Shown here piece after piece: positions 5,935 to 7,428 of a stretch of DNA of 7,428 nt. Numbering within the stretch: position 1 is the stretch's first letter; every line of letters starts with the position of its first letter. The stretch comes from Sphingomonadales bacterium UBA658 (GTDB taxonomy: Bacteria; Pseudomonadota; Alphaproteobacteria; Sphingomonadales; Sphingomonadaceae). The stretch lies in the NCBI GenBank assembly GCA_002299195.1, contig DBOA01000167.1, positions 1-7,428 of the forward strand. Direction: 5' to 3'. A model generated the notes under the pieces. That model searched no databases. It saw nothing but the letters and a program-made list of their open reading frames with translations, and was not told the DNA's origin. The position numbers were made by a program, and so were the translations under genes.

Positions 5935-7428
5935 ATGAAATTCGGAAATCATCTGCTGAAGGCTGCAATGCTGTCGACGATCAGCATTGTGTCGCTGAGC
6001 GCTGGCTCAGTAGCTTACGCACAAGACAACACTCCACAAGCAAGCGACGAAGCTGACGAAAATGTCATCATCGTAACCGCAACGAAGCGCGAACAGACAC
6101 TTGAAGAAGTGCCGGTTGCCGTTTCGGTGACCTCGGCTGCTGCAATCGAACGCGCGCAAGTGCGCGACCTTAAGGATCTGCAGACACTCGTTCCCTCGCT
6201 CCGCGTCAGCCAGCTGCAAAGCTCGGCCAACACCAACTTCATCATTCGCGGCTTCGGCAACGGCGCCAATAACCCAGGCATCGAAGGTTCGGTTGGCGTA
6301 TTCATCGACGGTGTTTACCGTTCGCGTTCCGCTGCAGCGATCAGCGATCTTCCAAACCTGCAACGCGTCGAAGTGTTGCGCGGTCCACAATCGACCCTGT
6401 TCGGCAAAAACGCGTCGGCTGGCGTTATTTCGATTGTTACTGCTGCACCAAGCTATGAATTCGGCGGTTCGGCTGAACTCAGCTATGGCAATCGCAACGC
6501 AATCGTAGCGAAGGCCGATATCACTGGCCCAATATCTGACAATGTTGCTTTCAGCCTTGCTGGCGGCATCAACAAAGCGGATGGTTACGGCACCAACCTG
6601 ACCGACGGATCAAAAACAAGCGAGCGTAACCGCTGGTACGGCCGTGCACAATTGTTGATCGAGCCTTCGGACAGCTTCAAGCTGCGCTTCATCGGTGACT
6701 ATGACAAGATTGACGAAAATTGCTGCTTCGTTGGCAATATCTTCGACGGCCCAACTGGCAATGCCATTCGCGCCATCGGTGGACGGGTAAACTCGCGCGG
6801 CATCTTCAGCTATACCGAATATCAGAACTTCAATTCGGAAAACGACATCACCAATGGTGGTGTCTCGATGCAGGCGGACTATGAAATGGGTTCATTGAGC
6901 CTCACTTCGATCTCCGCCTATCGTGAATCGCACGCAAAAACGAATGCGGACAGTGATTTCACCAGCGCAGATTTGATCGGCGCAAACCGCGGCGATGTGG
7001 ATATCACCACAAAAACCCAGGAATTGCGTTTGGCGTCGGATTTTGACGGTCCATTCAACTTCTTGCTGGGTGCCTATTATTTTAACGAAAGCATCAACAA
7101 CAAGCAGGCACTGACGCTCGGTCGTGATTTCCGCAATTATGCCAACGCCCTCACCGGCGGCGCATATACCGGCAATGAAGCCCTCATCCGCGCTTTGGCA
7201 GGCATCCCTTCGACCGCAGGCCAATTTGGCGGCCAAGGACAAGGTCGTTTTGAAGATTGGGATTACAAGAACAAAGCCTATTCGCTCTTTGGTACTGCGG
7301 ACCTTGAACTGACAGACGGCCTCGTTCTGACGGGTGGCTTCAACTACACCAAGGACAAGAAGAACATTGCGAGCGACATTCGGATTACCGACGTGTTCTC
7401 AAGCATCGATTTGATCCAGGTTGCTGGT
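5935..7428 (+). CDS. TonB-dependent outer-membrane receptor, N-terminal part (3' end outside window)
   Basis: This is an outer-membrane beta-barrel receptor that imports a ligand using TonB energy. The frame is open from the ATG at 5935 to the window end, with 498 residues visible and no stop. Residues 1-29 form a signal peptide (basic start, hydrophobic core, AYA before Gln30). A TonB-box-like segment, ENVIIVTATKR, spans 42-52. The plug domain follows (about 55-170) with VPVAVSV, LVPSLRV, the strongly conserved FIIRG, GVFIDGVY and VEVLRGPQSTLFGKNASAG. Barrel strands begin near residue 175. There is no extra N-terminal signalling domain, so it is not of the FecA transducer type. Paired Cys263-Cys264 lie in a predicted loop. 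The start has a strong AGGAG site. Proline codons are mostly CCA (8 of 12), unlike the bet-like genes. Receptors of this size usually have 700-900 residues, so several hundred more should follow. The ligand cannot be read from sequence; an iron complex, sugar or peptide are all possible. Confidence 0.93.
   Translation, partial: MKFGNHLLKAAMLSTISIVSLSAGSVAYAQDNTPQASDEADENVIIVTATKREQTLEEVPVAVSVTSAAAIERAQVRDLKDLQTLVPSLRVSQLQSSANTNFIIRGFGNGANNPGIEGSVGVFIDGVYRSRSAAAISDLPNLQRVEVLRGPQSTLFGKNASAGVISIVTAAPSYEFGGSAELSYGNRNAIVAKADITGPISDNVAFSLAGGINKADGYGTNLTDGSKTSERNRWYGRAQLLIEPSDSFKLRFIGDYDKIDENCCFVGNIFDGPTGNAIRAIGGRVNSRGIFSYTEYQNFNSENDITNGGVSMQADYEMGSLSLTSISAYRESHAKTNADSDFTSADLIGANRGDVDITTKTQELRLASDFDGPFNFLLGAYYFNESINNKQALTLGRDFRNYANALTGGAYTGNEALIRALAGIPSTAGQFGGQGQGRFEDWDYKNKAYSLFGTADLELTDGLVLTGGFNYTKDKKNIASDIRITDVFSSIDLIQVAG

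Noticed and set aside
6007..6390. Minus-strand open frames opposite the receptor
   Set aside because: They lie wholly within the plug-domain coding region of a clear TonB-dependent receptor and match no family.

Overview
The window looks like chromosomal DNA of an alphaproteobacterium, most likely a sphingomonad. That is an inference from the style of the TonB-dependent receptor, the betB-betA gene order, the divergent POT-family transporter and moderately GC-rich codon use. No rRNA, tRNA, marker gene or mobile element is present to prove it, and I see no CRISPR array, insertion sequence or integrase. No gene-free stretch exceeds 300 bases.

Layout. Positions 1-4083 (+) hold a tight three-gene operon. 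It starts with the C-terminal about 355 residues of a betaine-aldehyde dehydrogenase (BetB type), cut by the left edge. A complete choline dehydrogenase/GMC flavoprotein (BetA type, start chosen at 1055) overlaps it by 14 nt. A complete FAD-dependent oxidoreductase of unassigned substrate follows, joined by an ATGA stop/start overlap at 2719-2722. On the minus strand, a POT/PTR-type transporter (5459 to 4080) converges on this operon, and the two stop codons share the palindrome TTAA at 4080-4083. Upstream of it on the same strand is a 46-residue DUF2256-type zinc-ribbon protein (5711 to 5571). On the plus strand, a TonB-dependent outer-membrane receptor starts at 5935 and runs off the right edge with 498 residues visible.

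How the genes may work together. BetA and BetB would oxidise choline, or a related amino-alcohol, through its aldehyde to the acid (glycine betaine in the canonical pathway). The coupled FAD enzyme may act on the same or a linked substrate. The receptor and the POT-like carrier could bring a small nutrient across the outer and inner membranes. Linking uptake to the oxidation genes rests on adjacency only.

The most interesting non-coding part is 5460-5934. It holds a perfect 16-bp dyad just downstream of a plausible DUF2256 -10 box, and the dyad's 10-bp core is repeated ahead of the transporter gene. It also holds two plausible divergent promoters whose -35 regions form an inverted repeat, a 12-bp palindrome over one of them, and a hairpin after the DUF2256 gene. 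The POT-like carrier is itself unusual: by eye it lacks the extra helix pair normal in bacterial POTs and has a changed family signature. I found no clear evidence of a wholly new system. The regulatory dyads, the coupled third flavoenzyme and the atypical carrier are the points worth following up.
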